The translations under genes were made by a program, and so were the position numbers. A stretch of DNA of 53,477 nt from JAHHUA01 sp036635475 (GTDB taxonomy: Bacteria; Bacillota; Clostridia; Oscillospirales; Ruminococcaceae). Below are positions 1 to 8,090 of this stretch, in pieces. How positions within the stretch are numbered: position 1 is the first letter of the stretch; each line of letters starts with the position of its first letter. Below the pieces are notes generated by a model. It made no database searches, was not told the DNA's origin, and saw only the letters and a program-made list of their open reading frames with translations. The DNA is taken from NCBI GenBank assembly GCA_036635475.1, contig JAVWQH010000013.1:1-53477 (forward strand). The letters run 5' to 3'.

Positions 1-49
1 AGGTCTGCAAAACCTCTATTCACCAGTTCAAATCTGGTTGTCGCCTCCA
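1..49 (+). tRNA. tRNA-Cys (GCA), 3' part only
   Basis: The window opens inside a tRNA. What is visible is the anticodon arm with loop CTGCAAA (anticodon GCA, cysteine), a T arm ACCAG-TTCAAAT-CTGGT, the acceptor 3' strand TGTCGCC, discriminator T and an encoded CCA at 47-49. The 5' acceptor strand and D arm lie before the window. An intrinsic terminator follows directly. Confidence 0.9.
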
Positions 50-56
50 ATGTTTT

Positions 57-103
57 AATCCCGATAAATAGCTTATTTAAGCCGTTTATCGGGATTATTT
101 TAT
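57..103 (+). terminator. Intrinsic terminator after tRNA-Cys
   Basis: The 12-base arms AATCCCGATAAA (57-68) and TTTATCGGGATT (85-96) are perfectly complementary and are followed by a T-rich run. Confidence 0.85.
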
Positions 104-121
104 TTGGTTCTATAATAAATG

Positions 122-319
122 TTGGGGTAGCAAAAGAGCCTACTGAAAAAAATATAAAATAATTTCAAAAAAGTAGAGCATAATTTGCGAAAATCCGTTA
201 AAATAGAATTGTAAGTAACCATTTAAAGGAAGACACAAATTATGCTCTGTACTAATTCTATCAAAAAATTACTTAGAATGCAAGATATAATTGTAAAAAA
301 TATTCAACTCCAAAAATGA
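122..319 (+). mobile_element. Relic of an ISL3-like insertion sequence (left end plus transposase N-terminus)
   Basis: A short open frame at 242-319, preceded by AAAGGAAG, encodes MLCTNSIKKLLRMQDIIVKN followed by five more residues and a stop. From memory this resembles the first residues of ISL3-family transposases; nothing homologous to the rest of the protein follows. Upstream, GGGTAGCAAAAGAGCC at about 125-140 resembles ISL3-type terminal repeats. A 13-base inverted repeat (AGAGCATAATTTG at about 174-187 and its complement at about 236-248) brackets the ribosome-binding site and start codon. No matching right end was found. The family call is recognition without a database search. Confidence 0.5.
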
Positions 320-465
320 ATTTAAAGTTAGCAACTAGACGGGTGGTAAAACCTCTCAAGTAGCTATTTTAAGCATAATGTTTGTAAAAAATTATTTTTT
401 CAGCTTTCGGTCGATAACTATAATATAGGAGTATATTTCAATTTAACTGCTAGATGGAGGGGATA

Positions 466-966
466 GTGAACATAAATAACAATTATTCTAATTCGCTAAA
501 TACCATGAGCGACCAGTACCGAAATCGCTATGCTGCTACCAATGAAGCGAAGGTAAACTCACAGGGTATGACAGGAATGCTTTTCAATTTTGATAGCACA
601 GATACGTCTGCACACAAACAAATCATTGGTATATCAGATGAGGGAAAACAAAGTATTTTCGAGATGGTTAAGTCGGAGTTCCTGAAAGAAAATGGTGTTC
701 ATAACGGTGACACTACTCGTAGAACAGAAGTTTACGCAAAATATTTAAGGGTAATACCCGAACAAGACCGAGCCAAAGCAAGTTGGACTTTAGATAGGTT
801 AGAAGCTGAATATTGGTCTGGCTTTGCATCAGCAGCAAAACAAACAAATTCTGCATGGGAGCCGGGGAAATCCTTTGACCGTAATGCCCTGCAATTACTT
901 ACAAGAGCGAATGTAAGTGGTGCAATTGACAAGCAGACTAGTAATGGACTAGATGTTCGAGTTTGA
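466..966 (+). CDS. Hypothetical soluble protein, 166 aa
   Basis: I do not recognise this protein. The start chosen is GTG at 466, because GGAGGGG (456-462) sits 3 bases upstream and an in-frame ATG at 454 lies inside that ribosome-binding site. The N-terminal 40 residues are rich in Asn, Ser, Tyr and Gln and look disordered. The centre is charged and helical (IFEMVKSEFLKENG, then NGDTTRRTEVYAKYLRVIPE), and a C-terminal helix-rich part carries two Trp residues. There is no signal peptide, membrane segment or cysteine cluster. It is a single gene, flanked upstream by an IS relic and downstream by a hairpin, so it may be strain-specific. Coding is credible from the ribosome-binding site, length and codon use. 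Confidence 0.7.
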   Translation: MNINNNYSNSLNTMSDQYRNRYAATNEAKVNSQGMTGMLFNFDSTDTSAHKQIIGISDEGKQSIFEMVKSEFLKENGVHNGDTTRRTEVYAKYLRVIPEQDRAKASWTLDRLEAEYWSGFASAAKQTNSAWEPGKSFDRNALQLLTRANVSGAIDKQTSNGLDVRV

Positions 967-981
967 AAATCATATAATGTA

Positions 982-1007
982 AATAGGCATCTTTTGTGAT
1001 GCCTATT
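982..1007 (+). terminator. Hairpin after the hypothetical gene, possible weak terminator
   Basis: Perfect 10-bp stem AATAGGCATC/GATGCCTATT with loop TTTTGT, 15 bases after the stop codon. No T run follows, so termination may be weak. Confidence 0.5.
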
Positions 1008-1512
1008 CAGCTTGTCAAAAAATAATGATATAAGTGAAAAAATCACAAGAGTTTCTATATTTAAAACGCAGATTTTTAATATTTCACTTTTACATCGGCA
1101 AAATTTCCAAAATCATTCCAAAATGTTCATAATATCAATAGATAAACAGTATCTCCGTCCATTTACAATTCTATAATATCATTTGGTTTCGTGCTTGTCT
1201 TCTGCCATTCTGAATGGAATGGACATTAGCTCTGCCGCAATACATAAATGCCATATTACTGGCAATTTTTAACGCTTTCATACCAAGTGATAACGAGCTC
1301 TTATTTAATAAGCTGTTAATCAGTCATATCAGTGACGATTAACAGCTTTAATTATTTGTAAATATTTACTGTATAGATATACTCAATGTTGTTTCATTTT
1401 AGTATAAGGAAAAAGAATTGGACTTTAAAAATTTTAATAGATATACTCATATATAAAGAAATAGAACATAATATTGTATTATAATATATAAATAAAATCA
1501 ATGGAGGGTATT
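1008..1512. other. Gene-free stretch before the reductase pair
   Basis: About 500 bases without a convincing gene. It holds a 12-bp hairpin (AAGCTGTTAATC at 1310-1321 with GATTAACAGCTT at 1337-1348) and an AT-rich promoter-like region with TATAAT at 1480-1485, about 28 bases before the next start; no good -35 box was found. A 36-codon frame on the minus strand (1171-1281) has no ribosome-binding site and was not called. Confidence 0.5.
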
Positions 1513-2670
1513 ATGAAATTAATTAAAGAATTACCAGAAGTGTTTGAGGAATTTAGCGAACAACGCAGGAAAGCTTTTGTAATGGCGATGGAACTTAAAA
1601 ATCAAGACAAGCCTCTTATTGGAATATTTTGTACATATTTCCCAGAAGAATTGGCAATGGCTATGGGAGCTGTTACAGTTGGACTTTGTTCAACATCAGA
1701 TGAAACAATTCCTGATGCTGAAAAAGATTTACCAAGGAATTTATGCCCTTTAATTAAATCAAGCTATGGATTTGCAAAAACAGATAAATGCCCATTCTTT
1801 TACTTTTCAGATTTAATTGTTGGAGAAACAACTTGTGATGGCAAAAAGAAAATGTATGAATATCTTTCTGATTTTAAGCCTGTTTATACAATGGAATTGC
1901 CAAATTCACAAAGTGCAGATGCACATATACTATGGAAAAAAGAAATAATTAAATTAAAAGAAAAATTAGAAGAACAATTTGAAGTTACTATAACTGAAGA
2001 TGCAATAAAAGAGCAAATTAAAATTAAAAATCAGTTAAGAACAGCATTAAAAGGTTTTTATGAATTAATGAAACTTGACCCACCACCAATGCTGGGACAG
2101 GATATGTTTAAAGTTTTGTATGGAGAACAATTCAAATTTGATAAACTTGCCTTGATTTCAGAAATTAATGAATTAACTGAAAAAATTAAAACTGATTATG
2201 AAACTGCAACAGAAAAACCAATTAAGAAAAGACCTAGAATTTTAATAACAGGTTGTCCAATTGGCGGTGCAGCACAAAAAACCATTAAAGCTGTTGAAGA
2301 TAATGGCGGAAATGTTGTTGCTTTTGAAAATTGCGGTGGTGCTAAATCAGTTGATAGACTTGTTGATGACCAAAATCCAGATGTATATGATGCACTTGCA
2401 ACTCGTTATTTGAATATAGGCTGTTCAGTTATGACACCTAACCCAAATAGAATAGACTTGCTTGGAAGGTTAATCGACGAATATAAAGTTGATGCTGTAG
2501 TTGAAGTTATTTTGCAAGCTTGCCATACATACAATGTTGAAACATTGGGAATAAAAAGATTTGTTAATGAGAAAAAAGGCATACCATATATGTCAGTTGA
2601 AACGGATTATTCAACTTCCGATATTGGACAACTCAATACAAGAATGGCCGCTTTTGTGGAGATGCTGTAA
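1513..2670 (+). CDS. 2-hydroxyacyl-CoA dehydratase-type (HgdB/YjiM-like) double-cubane-cluster reductase, 385 aa
   Basis: Member of the BadD/HgdB superfamily, whose proteins bind an iron-sulfur cluster and receive an electron from a dedicated ATP-dependent activator. Single-subunit relatives of this length next to a YjiL-type activator include the double-cubane-cluster reductases and E. coli YjiM. Conserved cysteine motifs are visible: FCTYFPEE near the N-terminus, NLCPLIKSS, TGCPIGGAAQ, ENCGGAKS and LQACHTYNVE. The start is ATG at 1513, with GGAGGG at 1503-1508; an in-frame ATG at 1501 overlaps that site. The activator begins 2 bases after the stop, so the two are co-translated. The substrate cannot be predicted; a true (R)-2-hydroxyacyl-CoA dehydratase would normally have a second large subunit, which is absent. 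Confidence 0.85.
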   Translation: MKLIKELPEVFEEFSEQRRKAFVMAMELKNQDKPLIGIFCTYFPEELAMAMGAVTVGLCSTSDETIPDAEKDLPRNLCPLIKSSYGFAKTDKCPFFYFSDLIVGETTCDGKKKMYEYLSDFKPVYTMELPNSQSADAHILWKKEIIKLKEKLEEQFEVTITEDAIKEQIKIKNQLRTALKGFYELMKLDPPPMLGQDMFKVLYGEQFKFDKLALISEINELTEKIKTDYETATEKPIKKRPRILITGCPIGGAAQKTIKAVEDNGGNVVAFENCGGAKSVDRLVDDQNPDVYDALATRYLNIGCSVMTPNPNRIDLLGRLIDEYKVDAVVEVILQACHTYNVETLGIKRFVNEKKGIPYMSVETDYSTSDIGQLNTRMAAFVEML

Positions 2671-2672
2671 TT

Positions 2673-3431
2673 ATGATAAGTTTAGGAATTGATTCTGGTT
2701 CAACAACAACAAAAGCTGTTTTAATGGATAATAATGAAATTCTGGCAACAAAAATTGTTCCAACATCTGCTTTGCCCAAAGAGAGTATTAATAGAATTTA
2801 TGATGAATTATACACATCAGACGTTTTATATACTGTTGCCACTGGTTATGGCAGAGAATTGCTTGAAAGAGCTGATAAACAAATTACTGAAATAACCTGT
2901 CACGCAAGGGGAGCAGTATACCTAAATCCCAATACAAGAGCAGTAATTGATATAGGCGGACAGGACTGTAAAGCTATATCACTTGACAACGATTTGAACG
3001 TTATAGATTTCTTGATGAATGATAAATGTGCCGCTGGAACAGGCAGATTTATTGATGTTATGATGAGAATTCTTGAAGAAGATATAAAAAATATTGACCA
3101 ATTCGTTGAGGGAAGAACTCCTGCAAATATAACAAGTATGTGTACTGTATTTGCAGAAAGTGAGATAATTAGCCTATTGGCAAAAAATGTTGACAGGGGC
3201 GATATTGCTCTTGGAATTATAAATTCAATATGCCGTAGAACATCTTTCTTCGCTCAAAAGCTTAATTTAAAAGGTGATATTTTCTTTAGCGGTGGTTTGG
3301 CTAATTTTGAAGTTTTTAGGAAAACATTAGAAAGTAATATCGGAATAAAAGTTGTGACAAACCCACTTTCGCAATTTGCAGGTGCTATCGGTGCTGCTGT
3401 TATCGGACAACAAAAAATGGCAAAGATGTAA
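2673..3431 (+). CDS. ASKHA-type ATPase activator of the adjacent reductase (YjiL/HgdC-like), 252 aa
   Basis: ATP-hydrolysing electron donor of the BcrA/BadF/HgdC family. The homodimer holds one bridging [4Fe-4S] cluster and passes a low-potential electron to its partner. Visible features are the N-terminal phosphate loop GIDSGSTTTKAV, the second nucleotide motif VIDIGGQDCKAI, the two cluster cysteines in DKCAAGTGRF and SMCTVFAESE, and the C-terminal FSGGLA motif. The length (252 aa) is normal. The ribosome-binding site GGAG lies inside the last codons of the upstream reductase, which points to translational coupling. A terminator follows within 5 bases. Confidence 0.92.
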   Translation: MISLGIDSGSTTTKAVLMDNNEILATKIVPTSALPKESINRIYDELYTSDVLYTVATGYGRELLERADKQITEITCHARGAVYLNPNTRAVIDIGGQDCKAISLDNDLNVIDFLMNDKCAAGTGRFIDVMMRILEEDIKNIDQFVEGRTPANITSMCTVFAESEIISLLAKNVDRGDIALGIINSICRRTSFFAQKLNLKGDIFFSGGLANFEVFRKTLESNIGIKVVTNPLSQFAGAIGAAVIGQQKMAKM

Positions 3432-3434
3432 TAT

Positions 3435-3469
3435 AAAAATGCAAGGACTATGCAGCCCTTGCATTTTTT
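3435..3469 (+). terminator. Intrinsic terminator after the reductase-activator pair
   Basis: Arms AAAAATGCAAGG (3435-3446) and CCTTGCATTTTT (3457-3468) form a 12-bp stem ending in a T run. Confidence 0.9.
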
Positions 3470-3485
3470 ATATGATGAAAATACA

Positions 3486-3513
3486 TTGTTAATATTTTTA
3501 TATGTGATATAAT
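3486..3513 (+). promoter_or_regulatory. Promoter of the lipoprotein gene
   Basis: TTGTTA (3486-3491), 16-base spacer, TATAAT (3508-3513), with TGA directly before the -10 box (extended -10 TGn). Confidence 0.65.
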
Positions 3514-3557
3514 TAATGTAGAAATAAAATATTTATTAAAAAGGTGGCTGCCATATT

Positions 3558-5058
3558 ATGAAAAAAGCAATTTCTCTTTTGCTTGTTGCGATTTTATGCT
3601 CGGCTTGTAACACAGCGAACTTGCCAGATAAATCAAGTAGCACAGATAATNNNNNNNNNNNNNNNNNNNNNNNNNNNNNNNNNNNNNNNNNNNNNNNNNN
3701 NNNNNNNNNNNNNNNNNNNNNNNNNNNNNNNNNNNNNNNNNNNNNNNNNNAAAGAATCAAATTCATCTGAACAGTCTTCAGAAAAAGCAGAAGATGTGGT
3801 CAGCACTGAAAATAGTTCTTCATCTTCTTCGGCTGAAACAGTAAAGACCAATGTAGATGCGAGTAAAGTTGAGGATACATCTAAAAAAGAGTCGCCAAAC
3901 CCAGCTAAGAAAAACTGGACACTTGCTTATGACACATTTTACAGTGGAATAAAAGGAGTTAAAGCTGCGGATATTAAAAAAAATGATTATACTGCTGTAA
4001 AAATACGTAATGAGCTTGTTTATCCAATATATATTGCTAATAATTTGGAAGATTTGAGCAATATCAGTGAAGATAAATCAATGCCAGAAGAAATAATTTA
4101 TGGTGCTGTTTTGGAAAATCTTGATGGCAGCTACTATGGTGAAGCTACTATTGATGACAACCAATTTACTCAAGTGTCGCCATTCGCCGTTGGAAACTAT
4201 GGTGGAAGAACTTCCATGACAATAACTGAGGGGATAGAAAAACAACTTGAGAAAACAGGAGAATTTACACCCGAAAACACAAAAGCATATGCTCTGATTT
4301 TGGACAATCTAGGACAGGGTATTGTTTTCGACAACGGCAAAACTAAGCTGTTCTATATGCTATCTATCGGAAGTTATTCTGCTCAATATATTGAATATGG
4401 AACAATGATAGATTTTTGTTCGTTATCAACTGAATATGAAAAAATAATTAATGAAATAGCTAATAATGCTAAAGTTAATAATTCAGATAAACCTACTGTG
4501 GATATAAATCCCGCAACAGGTAAGCCAATAATCTATCTTTACCCTGAAAAAGAAACTGATGTAAAAGTTCAGCTGGATTATAAAGGCGATTTCTCGTACA
4601 CATAACCTAAATATGATAATGGCTGGAATGTTACAGCATATCCTGACGGAAAAATCATAAATAAAGCCGATAACTCGGAACATTATTATTTGTTCTGGGA
4701 AGGAAATAAAAAGATTGATTGGGATTTTTCAAAAGGTTTTATTGTCAAAGGTGCAGACACAGAAAAATTCTTGAAAGAAAAGCTTGAACTATTGGGTCTG
4801 ACACCACGAGAATACAATGATTTTATCACCTATTGGGCACCGGAAATGGTGCAAAATGAGGCTAATCTTGTAACATTTGCCTATGAGCAATACGAAGAAC
4901 TTGCTCCGCTTAAAATTTCGCCAATTCCTGATACAATTTTGCGAGTTCATATGGTTTATAAGAAATATAATGGTGAAGCAAAACCTCAGCCACAAGAACT
5001 AAAACTAACACCACGCAAAGGTTTTACAGTTGTTGAATGGGGAGGAACAAGGGCATAG
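3558..5058 (+). pseudogene. Lipoprotein with conserved C-terminal domain, interrupted by an assembly gap and an in-frame TAA
   Basis: The start at 3558 follows AAGGTGG and encodes a lipoprotein signal peptide (KKAISLLLVAILCSAC, lipobox LCSAC). A run of 100 N at 3651-3750 then hides an unknown length, so the frame before and after the gap cannot be compared. After it come a Ser/Glu-rich linker and a folded region ending in GKPIIYLYPEKETDVKV, which I recognise from a widespread Firmicutes protein of unknown function. At 4603-4605 a TAA interrupts this domain; the same frame continues without further stops to 5058 (PKYDNGWNVTAYPDG to the terminal TVVEWGGTRA). The family normally has an aromatic residue there, so TAT or TAC to TAA is the simplest change. 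It is either a recent nonsense mutation or a sequencing error. Confidence 0.75.
3651..3750. other. Assembly gap (100 N)
   Basis: A run of exactly 100 N is the usual placeholder for a scaffold gap of unknown size. The flanking text is low-complexity Ser/Glu-rich coding sequence, a likely cause of assembly failure. Confidence 0.95.
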
Positions 5059-5137
5059 CAATCCTTGAAGTTCTAAGCAACTGTTAAAATTGCATAAATA
5101 TAAAGACGAGTTATCTATCATAACTGTCAAAACGTAG

Positions 5138-5183
5138 AAACTTGTGTGTGTAAAGTAAATCACTTGACACATACAAGTTTTTT
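5138..5183 (+). terminator. Terminator overlapping the ylxM promoter
   Basis: A 14-bp stem with one G-U pair: AAACTTGTGTGTGT (5138-5151) against ACACATACAAGTTT (5167-5180), followed by a T run. Its right arm begins within the -35 box of the next promoter. Confidence 0.75.
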
Positions 5184-5192
5184 GTGTATAAT
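5164..5192 (+). promoter_or_regulatory. Strong promoter of the ylxM-ffh operon
   Basis: Consensus TTGACA (5164-5169), 17-base spacer, consensus TATAAT (5187-5192), 51 bases before the ylxM start. Confidence 0.85.
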
Positions 5193-5242
5193 TCAAAAGG
5201 TAGAGAATGTAAAGAAAAATACTTTACATAGGAGGAAACGTT

Positions 5243-5605
5243 ATGGCTAAGAATCTTGACATATCAATTCTTCTGGATTTTTACGGAGATATGCTCACTG
5301 AAAAGCAACGTGATGTTGTTGAATTTTATTATAATGAGGATTTATCACTTGCCGAAATTGCACAGAACTGCGGAATAACAAGGCAAGGGGTAAGGGATTC
5401 AATAAAACGAGCAGAAGCACAGTTAATTCAATATGAGGAACGATTGGGTTTGGCAGAAAGATTTGATAAAATTCAATCAAGCCTTGAACTTATTATAAAA
5501 TATGCTAAAGATATTGACTTATTAAATATGAGATATGGCGGGCCAAGAGAAGTTTTTGATCATGTGGAAAAAATAGTGAATTTGGCATCTAATCTTCAAG
5601 AATAA
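5243..5605 (+). CDS. ylxM: YlxM-like UPF0122 helix-turn-helix protein, 120 aa
   Basis: Small cytoplasmic protein with a sigma-factor-like helix-turn-helix that is nearly always encoded directly before ffh and is linked to signal recognition particle function. The text shows LTEKQRDVVEFYYNEDLSLA then EIAQNCGITRQGVRDSIKRA, the typical region 4-like helix-turn-helix, and a coiled C-terminal part. The start follows AGGAGG. It lies 21 bases before ffh and shares its strong promoter. Confidence 0.92.
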   Translation: MAKNLDISILLDFYGDMLTEKQRDVVEFYYNEDLSLAEIAQNCGITRQGVRDSIKRAEAQLIQYEERLGLAERFDKIQSSLELIIKYAKDIDLLNMRYGGPREVFDHVEKIVNLASNLQE

Positions 5606-5626
5606 TCTAAACCAAGGAGTGATTTA

Positions 5627-6973
5627 ATGGCTTTTCAAGGACTATCAGATAAACTAAGTGCTGCATTTAAAAAATTAAAATCAAAAGGCAAACTCAGCGA
5701 AGCAGATGTTAAAGAAGCCATGAAAGAAGTGCGTTTTGCTTTATTGGAAGCTGACGTAAACTACAAGGTTGTAAAAGATTTTATCAAGGCTGTAACCGAT
5801 AAAGCTGTTGGCGATGAAGTTTTGCAAAGTTTAACTCCAGCTCAACAGGTTATTAAAATAGTTAATGATGAGCTGACATCGCTTATGGGCGGCGAAAGTT
5901 CAAGAATAAATTTGTCCTCAAAAATTCCAACCATTATTATGATGTGTGGATTGCAAGGTGCAGGTAAAACAACTCACTGTGCCAAGCTTGCTAAAATGTT
6001 TAAAGACCAAGGCAAAAGACCACTTCTAGTAGCCTGTGACGTTTATCGTCCCGCTGCAATCAAACAGTTGCAAGTGGTTGGAGAACAAGTTAATGTTCCT
6101 GTTTTTGAAATGGGTAATGAAAATCCGATTACAATTGCAAAAAAAGCTATCAGCCAAGCCAAAGACTATGGAAATGACATAGTAATTATAGATACTGCCG
6201 GTCGTTTGCATATTGATGAAGAACTTATGGCTGAACTTAAAAACATAAAAGCTGAAATAAAACCGAATGAAATTTTGCTTGTTATAGATGCTATGACAGG
6301 ACAGGATGCTGTGAATGCTGCAAAAGCATTTGATGATGCACTGGGCATAGATGGTACAATCCTAACAAAACTTGATGGCGATACTCGTGGTGGTGCTGCA
6401 TTATCAGTAAAAGCTATAACCGGCAAGCCAATTAAGTTTGCAGGAACAGGTGAAAAGCTTGATGAAATTGAAGTATTTCACCCAGAAAGAATGGCATCAA
6501 GAATTTTGGGAATGGGCGATGTTCTTTCATTAATAGAAAAAGCTTCCACAACGGTTGATGGAAAAGATGCCGCAAATATTGCAAAAAAAATGAAAGATAA
6601 TTCATTTGACCTTAATGACCTCCTTGACCAGATGAAACAAATTAAAAAAATGGGACCTCTTAGCTCTTTAATTGGAATGTTTCCCGGAGCTAATAAAATA
6701 AAAGATGAAGATATGGAAAAAGGCGAAAAAGAGATGCAACGTATGGAAGCTATTATAAATTCTATGACTTCCAAAGAACGTTCCAAACCATCAATTGTTA
6801 GTCCACAAAGGAAAAAACGTATCGCTGCCGGAAGTGGAACAAGAGTTGAAGATGTCAATAAAGTTCTTAGACAATTTGAACAAATGCAAAAAATGATGAA
6901 ACAAGTTACAAATATGACTAAGGGCAAAAAAGGCAAACGTCAATTTATGCCACCCAATATGATGGGTATGTAA
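5627..6973 (+). CDS. ffh: Signal recognition particle protein Ffh, 448 aa
   Basis: SRP54 GTPase that binds signal sequences of nascent membrane and secreted proteins together with 4.5S RNA and docks on FtsY. Domains in order: helical N domain (1-90), G domain with GLQGAGKTTHCAKLAK, DTAGRLHIDEE and TKLDGDTRGG, then a methionine-rich M domain from about residue 300 ending in MPPNMMGM. Length is normal. The start follows AAGGAG. Confidence 0.98.
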   Translation: MAFQGLSDKLSAAFKKLKSKGKLSEADVKEAMKEVRFALLEADVNYKVVKDFIKAVTDKAVGDEVLQSLTPAQQVIKIVNDELTSLMGGESSRINLSSKIPTIIMMCGLQGAGKTTHCAKLAKMFKDQGKRPLLVACDVYRPAAIKQLQVVGEQVNVPVFEMGNENPITIAKKAISQAKDYGNDIVIIDTAGRLHIDEELMAELKNIKAEIKPNEILLVIDAMTGQDAVNAAKAFDDALGIDGTILTKLDGDTRGGAALSVKAITGKPIKFAGTGEKLDEIEVFHPERMASRILGMGDVLSLIEKASTTVDGKDAANIAKKMKDNSFDLNDLLDQMKQIKKMGPLSSLIGMFPGANKIKDEDMEKGEKEMQRMEAIINSMTSKERSKPSIVSPQRKKRIAAGSGTRVEDVNKVLRQFEQMQKMMKQVTNMTKGKKGKRQFMPPNMMGM

Positions 6974-7032
6974 AAAAGTTTTTGTCGCATAGCGATAAAA
7001 TAAATTAAATTTATTACAGGAGGTGACAGTTA

Positions 7033-7275
7033 ATGGCTGTTAAAATAAGATTACGTCGTATGGGCGCTAAGAAAGCTCCATTCTACCGTATTGTTGTTGC
7101 TGATTCTCGTTATCCTAGAGATGGCAGATTTATTGAAGAAATTGGATTGTATGACCCAACTAAGAGTCCAGTTCTAGTTAAAGTTGATGGAGAAAAAGCT
7201 AAGAAGTGGATTTCCAACGGTGCTCAACCAACAGATACAGTAAGAGCTTTGCTTAAGTCCAATAACGTTCTTTAA
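7033..7275 (+). CDS. rpsP: 30S ribosomal protein S16, 80 aa
   Basis: Complete S16 with the characteristic N-terminus MAVKIRLRRMGAKKAPFYRI and the motif DSRYPRDGRFIEEIGLYDP. A consensus ribosome-binding site AGGAGGTGA precedes the start. It sits in the classic ffh-rpsP-khpA-rimM-trmD order, 26 bases before khpA. Confidence 0.98.
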   Translation: MAVKIRLRRMGAKKAPFYRIVVADSRYPRDGRFIEEIGLYDPTKSPVLVKVDGEKAKKWISNGAQPTDTVRALLKSNNVL

Positions 7276-7301
7276 TCACATAAGAAATGGAGATTAAAGC
7301 T

Positions 7302-7532
7302 ATGGAACAACTTATTATCACAATTGCACAGGGTTTGGTGGAAGACAGAAAAGCTGTTAATGTAACTGTTGATGCACCCGCTGAAGATGGAACAGTTGTG
7401 TATCATCTTCATGTTGCGCAAGAAGATATGGGATGTGTCATCGGCAAACAGGGAAAAATTGCGAAAGCAATAAGAACTGTTGTCAGGGCAGCTAACAAAG
7501 AACATAATAAGGTAGCTGTCGAAATCGACTAG
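7302..7532 (+). CDS. khpA: KH-domain RNA-binding protein KhpA, 76 aa
   Basis: Small single-KH protein (YlqC/KhpA) that pairs with KhpB and binds RNA, linked in Gram-positives to cell elongation and sRNA biology. The KH GxxG signature is VIGKQGKIAKAIRTVVRAA. The start at 7302 was chosen because GGAGA (7289-7293) lies about 8 bases upstream; an in-frame ATG at 7287 overlaps the ribosome-binding site and family members begin MEQL/MEEL. A terminator-like hairpin follows. Confidence 0.93.
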   Translation: MEQLIITIAQGLVEDRKAVNVTVDAPAEDGTVVYHLHVAQEDMGCVIGKQGKIAKAIRTVVRAANKEHNKVAVEID

Positions 7533-7537
7533 CATTT

Positions 7538-7560
7538 GGGCAGATTTATCTGCCCTTTTT
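7538..7560 (+). terminator. Intra-operon terminator between khpA and rimM
   Basis: Perfect 8-bp stem GGGCAGAT/ATCTGCCC with a 2-base loop followed by TTTTT. It ends just before the rimM ribosome-binding site (GGAGGA), so it probably reduces rather than stops rimM-trmD transcription. Confidence 0.75.
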
Positions 7561-7574
7561 CTATGGAGGAACAT

Positions 7575-8090
7575 ATGAAAAATAAATTTATTGAATGTGG
7601 AAAAATCGTTACTACTCATGGAATTAAAGGCGAGGTTAAAATAGAACCATGGGCTGACAGTCCGGAATTTTTATTTGATTTTAAAAAACTTTATCTTGAA
7701 AAAGGTGAAATTTGTTTAAAAGTATTAAGCTGTCGTATGCACAAAAATATGGTGTTGGCAATATTTGAAGGATATGATGATATTGACAAATCTAATACAC
7801 TAAGAAGCAAAATCTTATATATTGACAGAGAAGATGCTAACTTAGATGAAGATGATTATTTTTGGCAAGATTTAATCGGACTAAATGTGGTTGATGTTGA
7901 TGATGAAACAATTTCATATGGAAAAATAACAAATATTACCGAAACCGGGGCAAATGATGTTTATTATATAAAAGATGAAGATGGAAATGAAAAGCTAATT
8001 CCGGCAATACCTCAAGTTATAATTAAAATAGATATGGATAATGAAAAAATGTTTATAAGACCATTAGAGGGACTTTTTGATGAGGATTGA
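7575..8090 (+). CDS. rimM: Ribosome maturation factor RimM, 171 aa
   Basis: Binds S19 and assists 16S 3'-domain folding in 30S assembly. Typical N-terminal KIVTTHGIKGEVKI segment and a PRC-barrel C-terminal half (DYFWQDLIGLNVVD through EKLIPAIPQVIIKIDMD). The start at 7575 is set by GGAGGA at 7565-7570; an in-frame ATG at 7536 would put the terminator hairpin inside the gene. It overlaps trmD by 11 bases. Confidence 0.95.
   Translation: MKNKFIECGKIVTTHGIKGEVKIEPWADSPEFLFDFKKLYLEKGEICLKVLSCRMHKNMVLAIFEGYDDIDKSNTLRSKILYIDREDANLDEDDYFWQDLIGLNVVDVDDETISYGKITNITETGANDVYYIKDEDGNEKLIPAIPQVIIKIDMDNEKMFIRPLEGLFDED

Noticed and set aside
385..417. Possible sigma-28-type promoter (TAAA and GTCGATAA) before the gene at 466
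   Set aside because: Spacing is about 21 bases instead of the usual 15 and there is no flagellar gene nearby.
1171..1281. 36-codon minus-strand frame encoding MKALKIASNMAFMYCG and further residues
   Set aside because: No ribosome-binding site and no recognisable similarity; kept only as a note because the region is otherwise empty.
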